The position numbers and the translations under genes were made by a program. DNA of 64,000 nucleotides. Origin: Desulfopila aestuarii DSM 18488. GTDB lineage: Bacteria; Desulfobacterota; Desulfobulbia; Desulfobulbales; Desulfocapsaceae. The stretch is taken from positions 1 to 64,000 of the forward strand of contig CAMBBS010000021.1 in assembly GCA_945863875.1 (NCBI GenBank), read 5' to 3'. The notes under the pieces were generated by a model. The model was not told where the DNA came from, did not search any database, and was given only the letters and a program-made list of their open reading frames with translations. This document shows positions 8,725 to 17,749 of this stretch, in pieces (the first letter of the stretch is position 1; every line of letters begins with the position of its first letter).

Positions 8725-8740
8725 TACAACTTTCATGCCA
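8725..8740 (-). promoter_or_regulatory. Sigma-54-type promoter for the thioredoxin-like/Sec-reductase operon
   Basis: On the minus strand this reads TGGCATGAAAGTTGTA. The -24 half (TGGCA) is perfect and TTG sits at the -12 spacing; TTGT differs from the TTGC consensus in one base. It is 63 nt before the first start codon, with an activator palindrome 95 nt further upstream. Confidence 0.7.
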
Positions 8741-8834
8741 ACCAGGCATTCTCAATATAAGATACTGTTATATGTGGCATTTGTTTTTACCTTTCTCTTT
8801 TGTGCCGATGTTTTTCCCATTCAATGGAAACGGT

Positions 8835-8846
8835 GGTAACGTTACC
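8835..8846. promoter_or_regulatory. Enhancer site GGTAACGTTACC (thioredoxin-like operon)
   Basis: Perfect 12-bp palindrome about 95 nt upstream of the -24/-12 element at 8725-8740. The same palindrome recurs at three other sigma-54-type promoters in this window, and spacing is typical of bacterial enhancer binding proteins. Confidence 0.75.
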
Positions 8847-8910
8847 TCTGGCATGAACGAAGAAAATCTCTTTGAAAAGTTGCTCTTCCGGCCATTTTAA
8901 CGAATCTGAT

Positions 8911-8950
8911 TTATTATCGTCTCCAGGCTCCGGCGTGGAGACGATAATAA
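8911..8950 (-). terminator. Hairpin after porin gene
   Basis: A perfect 15-bp inverted repeat (8911-8925 and 8936-8950, core CGTCTCCA/TGGAGACG flanked by AT-rich ends) with a 10-nt loop lies 54 nt beyond the stop of the minus-strand porin at 9004. Confidence 0.7.
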
Positions 8951-9003
8951 ATGGCCCTGGAGCATGGGAGCGATCGGCTATTTTTCTGAAATAACGATTC
9001 GGT

Positions 9004-10317
9004 TTAGAACTTGTAGCTGACGTCAAGTTGATAGGTCTGCATATCATCAACTGGTTGGGCTGCGTAATCTTCAACGCGATCAAAATTGAAGTAGTTGACA
9101 TCAATCGCCCAGTTTTTGGTGACATCATAGCCGATATTCGCCTTGTGTCCTTTTTTATTGGTTCTTTCAATACCGAAGTCGGCGTCTGCGAGGAAGCCAT
9201 AGTAGGAGTCAGCTTCGACATAGGCATACGCATAACCAAAATGGAGCTGCTCATATTTGCCGTTGATGCCGAGAACCCAGCCCATGGCGTTATCTCCGGC
9301 TTTCTCAGGAAAGGTGCTACCGGCCTGGCTCTGACCAATGGTGCCATCGGCACCAAAGTTCTTCCAGACCTGACCATAGAACTTGAGACTGACCGGTCCG
9401 GCGGGGAAGCTGACATCGCCATAGAGATCTGCGATATCGAGGCCATATGTATTTGGATCAATGCTGCCGAGCTTGCCGGCGACGCTATCATTGATAAATT
9501 CCTGGTCGTAGGTATGATAGCTGACGGCAACAGTATACCGGCCTTTTTCGCTGAAGGTGTTTTGGTAGCCGACCTGTCCCATATACATCATACTGACGTT
9601 GTCTTCAGAGGAAGTCAAAGCATCTGTACTCACGACCTTGGCGCCAAATGCGCCGACGGTGCCAAATACGCCTTCTTTCTCACCATAAGCAAGAGTCAAA
9701 CCGGTCAACCGGACGTCGGGATCAAACACGGTCCAGGTGGTAACATAGGGATTTTTCATCTGTCCCAGGGTCGCGCTGAAATCATTCCACTTATGTTTCA
9801 CGTAGGCGTAGTCAAGGTTAAGCGCACTGTGATCAAAGGAATTCGTCTCTCCCCACGTATCATTGGTGCTGGTTGGATCGGTAGCGACACCAGTAGCCAG
9901 GCCTGCGCTAATCTGCCAGTTTTCAGCCCTATTGTCCCATATTCCGCCAAGACGAAAGCGGCTGCGGTAACGATCTCTGCTGCGATCGTCTGTAACTTTG
10001 TAATCACGGTTGTCATGCTGGTAGCGGACACGAAAATCCCCTTTCAGGGTAATCTGGTCGATTAACTCATTACCGACCATGACATACCCATTTTTCTTCT
10101 CCAGGGCATCAACCCTTGTGCTCAGATCGCTGCTGTCACCGGTTTTCCGGCCTTTTAGCATGTCAATCTCGGCCTGCTGTTTTAAGACCAGGTTCCGTAA
10201 TTCCTGCAGTTCATACATGATTTCATCATTGGAGACCTGTATGCCGTCACTGGCCAGAGTGGCGGCGGGCAGGGACAGACAAAAACCAAGGGTTGCTGCT
10301 GGAATTATTTTTATCAT
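9004..10317 (-). CDS. Outer-membrane porin with N-terminal coiled coil
   Basis: 437-aa beta-barrel protein. A Sec signal peptide (IPAATLGFCLSLPAATLA) is followed by a short coiled-coil region (YELQELRNLVLKQQAEIDMLKG) and alternating amphipathic strands, ending in the outer-membrane signature with terminal aromatic (LDVSYKF). It probably forms a general or anion/solute pore. Start at 10317 is preferred because GAGG lies 6 nt upstream; an upstream TTG at 10332 is less likely. No GGTAACGTTACC site was seen directly upstream. Confidence 0.85.
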   Translation of the reverse strand: MIKIIPAATLGFCLSLPAATLASDGIQVSNDEIMYELQELRNLVLKQQAEIDMLKGRKTGDSSDLSTRVDALEKKNGYVMVGNELIDQITLKGDFRVRYQHDNRDYKVTDDRSRDRYRSRFRLGGIWDNRAENWQISAGLATGVATDPTSTNDTWGETNSFDHSALNLDYAYVKHKWNDFSATLGQMKNPYVTTWTVFDPDVRLTGLTLAYGEKEGVFGTVGAFGAKVVSTDALTSSEDNVSMMYMGQVGYQNTFSEKGRYTVAVSYHTYDQEFINDSVAGKLGSIDPNTYGLDIADLYGDVSFPAGPVSLKFYGQVWKNFGADGTIGQSQAGSTFPEKAGDNAMGWVLGINGKYEQLHFGYAYAYVEADSYYGFLADADFGIERTNKKGHKANIGYDVTKNWAIDVNYFNFDRVEDYAAQPVDDMQTYQLDVSYKF

Positions 10318-10451
10318 GATAACCTCGTTCAACTGGGGTGATACGACATACCTTTCTCCCCCCTGGGAAAAGAAAAGGGAAGAAAGGCAGATCCCAGTTC
10401 AATACGCCCATTAGGTGACGTAACTTAGCAAAAAAAATGTAAGATAAATTT

Positions 10452-11810
10452 CTAGCACATGCATTTATTTCGTTTTATAGCAATAATCTCGGCTGCTTTA
10501 ATGAGTGAATACGCCGTTGGAGGTCCTGTCAGAAGAGGGTGTGTACCGATTTGAGAGGTTAAAACCGCATCTACGGTCATTCTGGTTTGGATAATAAATC
10601 CTATCAAATTAGTTAACTCACCAACTGACTTTCCGCCAAAGACTTCTCCGCCAAGAATAGTTCCTGACTCTTTTGACGCAATCAATTTGACAATTTGTTT
10701 GTGTGTTCCAGGTAAGCTGCCGGGATGACTATCTATCCCTTCAAACATACCGGTACAAACATCAAAACCTCTTTCATTTGCCAAGTCTTCGGTCACACCG
10801 GCTGCGCCGAATGCATCTTCACCAATCGCCGTACAAAAGATAGAAATTGTCCCATTAAAAGAACGAACAGTTGATAGCTTAAAAAGATTCATACCGGCAA
10901 TCCGTGCTTCAGCACATGCGGTAGATGCAAGCATGGTTCTTTTCGGTGTCCGGGTTATAAAGCTGAATTTTTCAGCACAATCGCCTACGGCGAAAATATC
11001 CGGATGCTCTGTTCTCATGTATTCGTCGACTTTAATAAAGCCCATCTTGCTGATTGTCAGCTCAGCTTTTGCGGCAAGATTTGAATTGGGATTATATCCA
11101 ACAGACAATATAACTGCCTCGGTATCCAGAATTTCACCATTGTCCAGCAAAACGCCAGTGACCTTCCCGTCTCCCAAAATTTTCTTAACTTTCCGGCCAC
11201 AACTGAGCTTGATCCCTCTGGCAAGCAAAGCATCTTCAGCTCTTGTGGCGAATTCTGCATCAAAAGCGAGGCTTAAAACATGGGGTAAGAGTTCGACAAT
11301 CGTAACATCCTTACCTGCCTTCACAAGTTCATCAGCCATCTCGACGCCAATAAAGCCACCGCCTATGACAACAATCTTATTGCATGCCGTAAAGGCCCTG
11401 CTTCCCTTATCTAGATAGTCCTTTTCTTTGGGAATAAAAAACACATTTTCCAGATCAATGCCCTCAAGCCACTGCGGTCTGACCGGAGAAGACCCCGTTG
11501 CAAAAATCAGTTTATCAAAACCGATTTCCGATCCATCGGTCAGCGTGCATGTCTTGTTTTGTTGATTAACGCTGATAACTTCATCTATAATCAGTTCAAT
11601 ATCTGCTTTTTCCAGCACCATATCCGGCACAACGTTTTTATCGCTGGAATCCAGCGTGCCAAACATATAGGGAATCCCACAAGGGACCAGCATCTTTTCT
11701 TCTTTGCGCACCAAGGCAACTGTTTTAGCCGGATAGAAATTTCTCGAAGTTGTCGCTGCAACTATTCCCGCAGCACTACCACCTATAACCAATACATCCA
11801 CCTGTTTCAT
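10452..11810 (-). CDS. FAD-dependent pyridine nucleotide-disulfide oxidoreductase (CoA-disulfide reductase-like, Cys form)
   Basis: 452-aa flavoprotein with the same length and domain order as the selenocysteine reductase at 6647-8005. It has N-terminal GGSAAG, redox-active Cys44 in LVPCGIPYMFG, NAD motif GGGFIGVEMADEL, FAD motif FAVGDCAE, and a C-terminal dimerisation domain. The start at 11810 follows AGAGGG by 4 nt. A -24/-12 promoter lies 67 nt upstream and GGTAACGTTACC 100 nt further, so it belongs to the same proposed regulon. Likely NAD(P)H-dependent reduction of a small disulfide, persulfide or oxygen. Confidence 0.88.
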   Translation of the reverse strand: MKQVDVLVIGGSAAGIVAATTSRNFYPAKTVALVRKEEKMLVPCGIPYMFGTLDSSDKNVVPDMVLEKADIELIIDEVISVNQQNKTCTLTDGSEIGFDKLIFATGSSPVRPQWLEGIDLENVFFIPKEKDYLDKGSRAFTACNKIVVIGGGFIGVEMADELVKAGKDVTIVELLPHVLSLAFDAEFATRAEDALLARGIKLSCGRKVKKILGDGKVTGVLLDNGEILDTEAVILSVGYNPNSNLAAKAELTISKMGFIKVDEYMRTEHPDIFAVGDCAEKFSFITRTPKRTMLASTACAEARIAGMNLFKLSTVRSFNGTISIFCTAIGEDAFGAAGVTEDLANERGFDVCTGMFEGIDSHPGSLPGTHKQIVKLIASKESGTILGGEVFGGKSVGELTNLIGFIIQTRMTVDAVLTSQIGTHPLLTGPPTAYSLIKAAEIIAIKRNKCMC

Positions 11811-11876
11811 TTTTCCCTCTATCGTCTGTTTTCTTAAAAATTGCATATTCGCCTGTGCAGCTCGCCCGTATGGTCA

Positions 11877-11892
11877 TCCAATATTCGTGCCA
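11877..11892 (-). promoter_or_regulatory. Sigma-54-type promoter for the Cys FAD reductase
   Basis: Minus-strand sequence TGGCACGAATATTGGA: consensus -24 half TGGCACG and TTGG at the -12 spacing. It is 67 nt before the start codon at 11810. Confidence 0.7.
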
Positions 11893-11991
11893 AAAGACAT
11901 TTGCATTTCCACGAATTATTAATGTGTATTTTCAGTAAGATAGTTGGAAGGCGGGAGGGGCGTGTAACAATTGAATACAGAAAAGAGATAT

Positions 11992-12003
11992 GGTAACGTT
12001 ACC
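11992..12003. promoter_or_regulatory. Enhancer site GGTAACGTTACC (Cys FAD reductase)
   Basis: Perfect palindrome 100 nt upstream of the promoter at 11877-11892. A second half-site GTTACC at 12019-12024 is flanked so that ATATGGTAACG and CGTTACCATAT form a larger inverted repeat (about 11989-12028), which could also serve as a 3' hairpin for the exporter gene ending at 12033. Confidence 0.75.
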
Positions 12004-12032
12004 GTCCCTGCGTAAACCGTTACCATATGCAG

Positions 12033-14615
12033 TCACTCTTTTTGAGTACTTTGCGGATTATTATTATGATAGAGCTGAGAGAAAGCACCTTTTTGCTGCA
12101 TAAGATCGTCGTATGTGCCCGTTTCAACTATGGTGCCATTATCCATTACCACAATGAGGTCGTAAAATTTAGCCAGATCCAGACGGTGAATGATCGAGAT
12201 GATGGTTTTTTCTTTAAAATATGTCGAAATAAAATCCTGGATCATCGACTGGGATATATTATCCAGACTTGCCGTTGCTTCATCCATAATGAGGATAGAC
12301 CTATCTGTGAGCAGGGCACGGGCTATGGCAATCTTCTGTTTTTGTCCTCCCGAAAGATGCCCTCCTTGACTGCCGACAAAAAAATCAAGACCAAGATCAA
12401 TAATTTCTTCCATGAGGCCGTAGCGCTTGAAAGTGTTCCAGGCGAGATCTTTTATCTGCAGGATATCTTCAAAGGTCTTCTTGACTGAGCCCAGCAATAT
12501 ATTTGTTCGAATATTGTGGTTATACAAGTAACCTGAATAACAATAGGTGTTAAACTCATGGGGAGGATCTTCCATAGAGACCCTGTGATTCTTGCACAAA
12601 TGATCATGGAGATCATACTTGCAGAGACAATTGACGACATGTTTAATATCCGAGAGAAAGTATTTACGGGCCGCAAGAACCTTTCTTTCAAATTCCGGCT
12701 GCAGACGAATCTGCCCATGTTTGGCCGGGATATAACGTAGAGCAAGAATTATCAGGAGGTTTTTTTCTTCCCTGGTTAAAGGGACTGCATTATCAAGGTG
12801 GCTGAGGATATTCTCATATTTCCCAACTTCCTCTTCTGCCATAGGATTATTGCAAAAAAAGGATTCGTCAGTAGCAGTTTGTTGAAGTATATCCAGAGTG
12901 ATACGGGCCAGGGCAAAGCCCAGCCCGGTGAGATCACTTTCCAGATCTGTCTGCTTCATCAAGGTAATAAAGTCTTGATTGGTTGGGAGTCTTTCGATTT
13001 GATATTGGCCGCTGAGGGATTCCCCAAAAATCAGATTATCGCGTAACGTGGCATAATAGAGGAATTTATCCCGATCGTAAAACTCGACAACTTCCCCGAA
13101 CTGCTGCTTCAGCTCCTGATGAACGATCTGTCGCATCTTTAATATATGTGCCTTGAGCTTGTGAGCTTTATCGATAGGGGGGGTCGAGCTCATTCCCATC
13201 CACACCACGTCCTTTTCCAGACCGATATTTTGAATAATCAGACGCATCCGATTTTTAATCTTCAGAGAAGCATCAGCACCGATTGCTGAATCACACAGGC
13301 CGTACATAATATTTTCGCTGATAGTCCCTGAGAAGATGAATGGGTGCTGGGGAATCATCGCGATTTTGGAGCTGATATGCTCGGCAGTGCAGCAGGATAT
13401 GTCCTCACCGTCGAGATGGATAGTGCCTTCCGTCGTCCGATACAACCGGGCGAGCAAGAGGGCAAGTGTCGATTTGCCGCATCCTGATGTACCTACAAGA
13501 GCGATATGCTGTCCGCGATGTATCGTCAGGCTGACATCGCGAAGCAGGGTGATATTGCCGGGCAGTTTATAATATATATGCGCAATATCGAGGTACGCGG
13601 GGGTGGTGCTTGCTGGTCGGGTGGCAGGAAGAGGCAGTGCTTCCTGGTGATCAAAAAGCCTGGTGATCTGTTGATAAACGACACGGGCATTTTGATATTC
13701 TTGATAAAAAAGGCGCAGCTCCTGCCAAGGGTCATACAGTTTTTCATGGGCGGAAAGAAACGCAACCAGTGCGCCAAGACTGAACTGACCATTAATCGCC
13801 AGATGGCCACCGATTAAAAACAGCAGAAACGGCCCCAGGGCCTGGAAAAAATTACCGGAAAATTTAATGCCGAATTTGTAGATACTGAGGGTGACCGTGA
13901 TGCGGTAGAGTTTGTCTATCAATCGCCTGATCCGGTTCTTTTCAAATTCATATCTGTTATAGCTCTGGATTTCAACGATGCCGTTGATAGCTTCATTGAC
14001 GGTATCGCTCATCTCCCGTACTGTTGTGATTCGCTTTTGATTCCAGGCATTAAACTTTTTTTGCAGCAAAGGAATGGCAATAAGCTCAAAAGGGTAAACA
14101 GCAATGGTAACGAGGGTGAGCATATGGCTCAAGGAAAACATATAACTGAACACGACGACGTAGGTGAGTATTGAGGTAAGGGGGACTGCTAAGGCCTGGC
14201 CCAGAAAGGCACCAATGGCATTGAGTTCCCCGGTCATGGCGGAAATGGCGGAACCTGGCCGTAAGCCGCGGTAACGTTGAAGCGGCAGATGCAGGACATG
14301 CAGAAAGAGTCCTGTCCGTAAGCCGATGAGTATTTTTTGACCGATGATAACCTGCAGCATATTGATCAGGTATTTACTGAGGCCGGCAAGTACGACGGCA
14401 CCAAGGTACAGCCCGCAATACCACAGAAGCAGATGTTCGTCCCGTTTGCTGATTGCTTCATTGACAATTCTTTTTTGCAGCTCGAGCGGAACAACCCTGA
14501 AAAACACACTTACCAGAATGATAGCCAACAAGAGAAGCTGCAAGCCATGGTATCGGCTGAAAATCCAGTAATAGAGCGGCCGTTTGGTAATCGGTATATT
14601 CTTTTTATCAAACAT
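12033..14615 (-). CDS. ABC exporter (TMD-NBD fusion) with a large insertion in the nucleotide-binding domain
   Basis: 860 aa. Residues 1-320 form a type IV exporter membrane domain with about six spans. The NBD has Walker A GTSGCGKS (375-382), a Q-loop (IPQHPF, Gln423) and FSGTISENIMYG. The signature LSGGQKQK only appears at residue 754, about 330 residues later, where ordinary exporters have roughly 80-110. Walker B (ILIMDEATASLD) and the H-loop follow normally. The insertion contains two further segments resembling the post-Q-loop motif (YATLRDNLIFGE and NHNIRTNILLGS), suggesting internal duplication. Substrate unknown. It follows porin 14775-16091 on the same strand, but a hairpin lies between them. 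Confidence 0.85.
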   Translation of the reverse strand: MFDKKNIPITKRPLYYWIFSRYHGLQLLLLAIILVSVFFRVVPLELQKRIVNEAISKRDEHLLLWYCGLYLGAVVLAGLSKYLINMLQVIIGQKILIGLRTGLFLHVLHLPLQRYRGLRPGSAISAMTGELNAIGAFLGQALAVPLTSILTYVVVFSYMFSLSHMLTLVTIAVYPFELIAIPLLQKKFNAWNQKRITTVREMSDTVNEAINGIVEIQSYNRYEFEKNRIRRLIDKLYRITVTLSIYKFGIKFSGNFFQALGPFLLFLIGGHLAINGQFSLGALVAFLSAHEKLYDPWQELRLFYQEYQNARVVYQQITRLFDHQEALPLPATRPASTTPAYLDIAHIYYKLPGNITLLRDVSLTIHRGQHIALVGTSGCGKSTLALLLARLYRTTEGTIHLDGEDISCCTAEHISSKIAMIPQHPFIFSGTISENIMYGLCDSAIGADASLKIKNRMRLIIQNIGLEKDVVWMGMSSTPPIDKAHKLKAHILKMRQIVHQELKQQFGEVVEFYDRDKFLYYATLRDNLIFGESLSGQYQIERLPTNQDFITLMKQTDLESDLTGLGFALARITLDILQQTATDESFFCNNPMAEEEVGKYENILSHLDNAVPLTREEKNLLIILALRYIPAKHGQIRLQPEFERKVLAARKYFLSDIKHVVNCLCKYDLHDHLCKNHRVSMEDPPHEFNTYCYSGYLYNHNIRTNILLGSVKKTFEDILQIKDLAWNTFKRYGLMEEIIDLGLDFFVGSQGGHLSGGQKQKIAIARALLTDRSILIMDEATASLDNISQSMIQDFISTYFKEKTIISIIHRLDLAKFYDLIVVMDNGTIVETGTYDDLMQQKGAFSQLYHNNNPQSTQKE

Positions 14616-14671
14616 AGCTGATAAACTCGTAAAAAGTCGGATTTCAAGATGTGTAAGTAAAAGGCCGTGAT

Positions 14672-14692
14672 AAAAATGAGATGCTCATTTCC
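14672..14692 (-). terminator. Hairpin between porin and ABC exporter
   Basis: AAATGAG/CTCATTT with a 3-nt loop (14674-14690), followed on the minus strand by a T-rich stretch, 85 nt after the porin stop. Plausible intrinsic terminator that would separate the porin from the exporter gene. Confidence 0.5.
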
Positions 14693-14774
14693 CCTGAAAG
14701 AAATCTCTCTCTTTCTTGTCAGATGAGCGCCGGCAAAAAAGAGAGGAGGAGGGCATGCCAGAAGAGTCTGATTT

Positions 14775-16091
14775 TCAGAAACTGTACTGAAAGCCTAACT
14801 GCAGCCGGTTAATATCTCCATCATCGCCATTCTCGACTTCTCGAGTCGCGTAGATGTATTCCAGACCAAGGTTGACCCGGCTCACCGGACTCCACATAAG
14901 ATTAGCATGAATCGACTGATATTTGCTATCCACGGTGTCAGCCACATAATTCAAATCATTATCCCGTTCCGCATAGGAATACACCAGGGTAGAACGGAGG
15001 TTGTCAAGCCAAAAATGCTGATAACTGACCAAGCCGCCCCACTGCACAGTCGTCTCAATTTTATGGGTGACGGGATCAATAAAGGCATCGGCAAATTCAG
15101 CTTCCATATAGCGACCGAGGGCATTGCCGTAATTGAGCATCATCACCAGCTTGTCCTTGTCAAGAAGAGGAATGGCGCCGGTGAGACTGAGGGCGCCGCC
15201 ATAGGTCTCGTCATTGTCTGTGTCATCATCAACAATGAGTTGTCGGCCTAATCCTGCGATGGAAAAATGTCCAATGGACGTCTCCAGGTTGGCCCGGATC
15301 ACTGCATCCGGCAGATATTCTCCGCTGCCGTCTTTTCGAGCACTCCCATCCTGCGAGGCAAAAGTACTTTCGGGATTTTCCAGGGCAAACTGCAGAGAAC
15401 CAAAGGCAAATGGCTGCGTCCAGCGTATCTGGGCCTGCCGGATAAAAAGACTCCCGGCCGGGCCACCAAAGTCGATGGTCTCCGGATAGGAGTTCAGGTC
15501 AATAAAGGTACTCCACTCCTGTCCCGCCAGCAGATTACCCAATTCCCCGTATGCCCGCCGCACTCGAAGTCCATAGGAATTACTGTAAGACTCATTGCCG
15601 CCCGAGCCGAAGAAATCAGTCTCAATTCGGATATTCATTGGACCGTAATCGGTTGGCGTACTCGTGAGAATACCGAGCCTGCTCTGCTGTGCATGCATTC
15701 TGAGGGCGCTGTCCGCGACGTTGGCCGAATCCAGTGGAACTTTCGAAGGAACATAGGTTGTTTCTCCGCCGCCGTCCTTGTCCGTGTAAATCCCGTCGAA
15801 TTTCGCATAACCGTATAATTTAACGGTCGTGTTCTCGGGGAGAAGCAAAGAGCCGCCGCTAGGAGCGCCGGTGGAGCCATCTTTCGGTACAGCTGCCTGT
15901 TTCTCTTCCAGGGCGACAACTTTTTGCTGGAGCAACTCCATACTGGCCCTCATCTGATTGATGGTCATTTTCAGATCCTCAATGGTCTCTGCCCGGCTTG
16001 TCTGGGGGACGACCACCCAAAGAGGGGTGAAAACAAACAGCGCAAGAAACAACGAACCTACACGAGACCTCATCCGAATAATTCTTTTCAT
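14775..16091 (-). CDS. Outer-membrane porin with N-terminal coiled coil (DcaP-like)
   Basis: 438-aa barrel protein. A signal peptide (GSLFLALFVFTPLWVV... ending near SRA) is followed by a coiled coil (IEDLKMTINQMRASMELLQQK), a Ser/Gly linker and a barrel starting VKLYGYAKFDGIY, ending in QLGFQYSF. The sequence resembles DcaP-type porins for organic acids. Start at 16091 has GGAG 6 nt upstream. It is transcribed divergently from the sigma-54 activator and has a -24/-12 promoter plus the shared palindrome in the intergenic region, so it is probably activated by that regulator. Confidence 0.85.
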   Translation of the reverse strand: MKRIIRMRSRVGSLFLALFVFTPLWVVVPQTSRAETIEDLKMTINQMRASMELLQQKVVALEEKQAAVPKDGSTGAPSGGSLLLPENTTVKLYGYAKFDGIYTDKDGGGETTYVPSKVPLDSANVADSALRMHAQQSRLGILTSTPTDYGPMNIRIETDFFGSGGNESYSNSYGLRVRRAYGELGNLLAGQEWSTFIDLNSYPETIDFGGPAGSLFIRQAQIRWTQPFAFGSLQFALENPESTFASQDGSARKDGSGEYLPDAVIRANLETSIGHFSIAGLGRQLIVDDDTDNDETYGGALSLTGAIPLLDKDKLVMMLNYGNALGRYMEAEFADAFIDPVTHKIETTVQWGGLVSYQHFWLDNLRSTLVYSYAERDNDLNYVADTVDSKYQSIHANLMWSPVSRVNLGLEYIYATREVENGDDGDINRLQLGFQYSF

Positions 16092-16159
16092 TATTACTCC
16101 TTCGTAGAAATTTACTCCGAACACAGCCCCTCCAGCCACGTCCTCCTGGAAGGGTAATT

Positions 16160-16175
16160 ATCAACTTTCATGCCA
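16160..16175 (-). promoter_or_regulatory. Sigma-54-type promoter for the DcaP-like porin
   Basis: Minus-strand sequence TGGCATGAAAGTTGAT, nearly identical to the promoter at 8725-8740, 69 nt upstream of the porin start codon. Confidence 0.72.
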
Positions 16176-16266
16176 AAAAATTCATCCTCTGCAACCTCCT
16201 GCTCTGTAAAGACAATTTACATATTGACATATGCCTCCACATGCTTGACTATGCAAAGGGAACGGT

Positions 16267-16278
16267 GGTAACGTTACC
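16267..16278. promoter_or_regulatory. Enhancer site GGTAACGTTACC between porin and activator gene
   Basis: Perfect palindrome 92 nt upstream of the porin promoter and 28 nt before the start codon of the activator. From here the activator could both turn on the porin and control its own gene. Confidence 0.78.
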
Positions 16279-16305
16279 TGAACACAACCGAGGAATACAT
16301 AAAAC

Positions 16306-17721
16306 ATGTCACTGAAAACACATGAAATCTGGAACCATCGTTTCCTCAGCAGGATTATAGATTCGATGGCGGATGGAGTCTTTACCATGGATAGCGAAGG
16401 AAAGATCTCTTCCTGGAATCAAGCCATGGAACGAATCAGCGGTTATACCGCCAAGGAAGCCCTGGGCCGGCAGTGTGATTTACTCAATTGCAGTCGGTGC
16501 TTCGGTGAAAACTGCCCGGCAAATATTGAGAAATGCCGGATTTTTATCCAAGAGCATATTGAAGTCAAAGAATGCCAGTTACGGCATAAAGATGGCCATG
16601 ATGTCCCGGTCATAAAAAATGCCAGTGTTGTCAAAGATGAGGATGGCGTGATTCTTGGCGTGGTTGAAACGGTAACGGATGTGACGGAACTGAATCAGGC
16701 ACGTCAGCGAGCGGAACAGGCGGCTCTGCGTCTGGGTGAAATCCACCGGCTCGATAACATTATCGGCAAAAGCCAGGCAATGCGCGATGTCTTTACGGCA
16801 ATCAAGGCCGCAGCCGACAGCGATGCGACCATTATTATCCAGGGCGAAAGCGGCACAGGCAAAGAACTGGTCGCCGGGGCCATACATTTTAACTCCATGC
16901 GCCGGGATAAACCGTTGATCACGGTCAATTGCAGTGCGCTGTCGGAATCTCTGCTGGAGAGTGAACTTTTCGGCCACACCAGGGGCGCCTACACAGGTGC
17001 TATCCGTGATAGAATCGGCCGATTTGAGGAGACGGCCGGCGGCACGCTTTTTCTCGATGAGATTGGTGAGCTGAGCCCTTTTATCCAGGTCAAACTCCTA
17101 CGGGTGCTGCAGGAGCGGGAAATTGAGCGGGTTGGCGAGTCCAGAAAACGAAAGATTGACATCCGGCTCATCACCGCTACCCATCAGGATATTTATAAGC
17201 TGGTCAGTCAAGGCAATTTTCGCGAAGACCTCTACTACCGCCTGAAGGTGTTCCCGATAACCATTCCGCCCTTGCGGCGGCACAAAGAAGATATTCCCCT
17301 GCTGATCAGTCATTTTGTCCGTATCATGAATAAAAAAACCGGTAAACAGGTCATGGATACCTCGCGAGAGGTCATGCGCACGTTGATGGATCATGACTGG
17401 CCCGGCAATGTCCGAGAGCTGGAAAATGCCATCGAACATGCCTTTGTCCTCTGTAAAACTGATAGAATCGAACTGAAGGATCTGCCTCTTGAAATTCGAC
17501 AGAGAGGCAAGGGCCGCGCGGCAACAAAGAACAATAGCTCTCCGGAAAATCAGCCACGACAACACCTGAAACAGATCAACCTGACGAAGGAAAATCTGCT
17601 TGCCTTGCTGGCCGATTGTACCTGGAATAAAGCAGAAGTCGCGCGGCGGGTCGGAGTAAGCCGTACCGCCATCTGGAAATATATGAAGAAATGGGATATT
17701 CCACTGCAGGGTGACCAATAG
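16306..17721 (+). CDS. PAS-domain sigma-54-dependent transcriptional activator
   Basis: 471-aa enhancer binding protein. N-terminal PAS domain (about 10-130) carries a Cys cluster at residues 57, 62, 65, 70 and 77 ([14 protein letters not shown]...C). The AAA+ domain has Walker A GESGTGKE (180-187), the sigma-54 contact loop GAYTGA (227-232), Walker [10 protein letters not shown] and the C-terminal [14 protein letters not shown] Fis-type helix-turn-helix closes the protein ([21 protein letters not shown]). The Cys cluster suggests redox, metal or iron-sulfur sensing. It very probably acts at the GGTAACGTTACC sites around it, activating the two FAD reductase units, the porin and the flavodoxin unit. 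Confidence 0.9.
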   Translation: MSLKTHEIWNHRFLSRIIDSMADGVFTMDSEGKISSWNQAMERISGYTAKEALGRQCDLLNCSRCFGENCPANIEKCRIFIQEHIEVKECQLRHKDGHDVPVIKNASVVKDEDGVILGVVETVTDVTELNQARQRAEQAALRLGEIHRLDNIIGKSQAMRDVFTAIKAAADSDATIIIQGESGTGKELVAGAIHFNSMRRDKPLITVNCSALSESLLESELFGHTRGAYTGAIRDRIGRFEETAGGTLFLDEIGELSPFIQVKLLRVLQEREIERVGESRKRKIDIRLITATHQDIYKLVSQGNFREDLYYRLKVFPITIPPLRRHKEDIPLLISHFVRIMNKKTGKQVMDTSREVMRTLMDHDWPGNVRELENAIEHAFVLCKTDRIELKDLPLEIRQRGKGRAATKNNSSPENQPRQHLKQINLTKENLLALLADCTWNKAEVARRVGVSRTAIWKYMKKWDIPLQGDQ

Positions 17722-17749
17722 TACAATACCCCAGCCAGGGCGCCCCACG

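Noticed and set aside
10318-10451. Sigma-54 control of the porin at 9004-10317
   Set aside because: No TGGCA/TTGC pair or GGTAACGTTACC site was seen in the upstream region, unlike the other porin.
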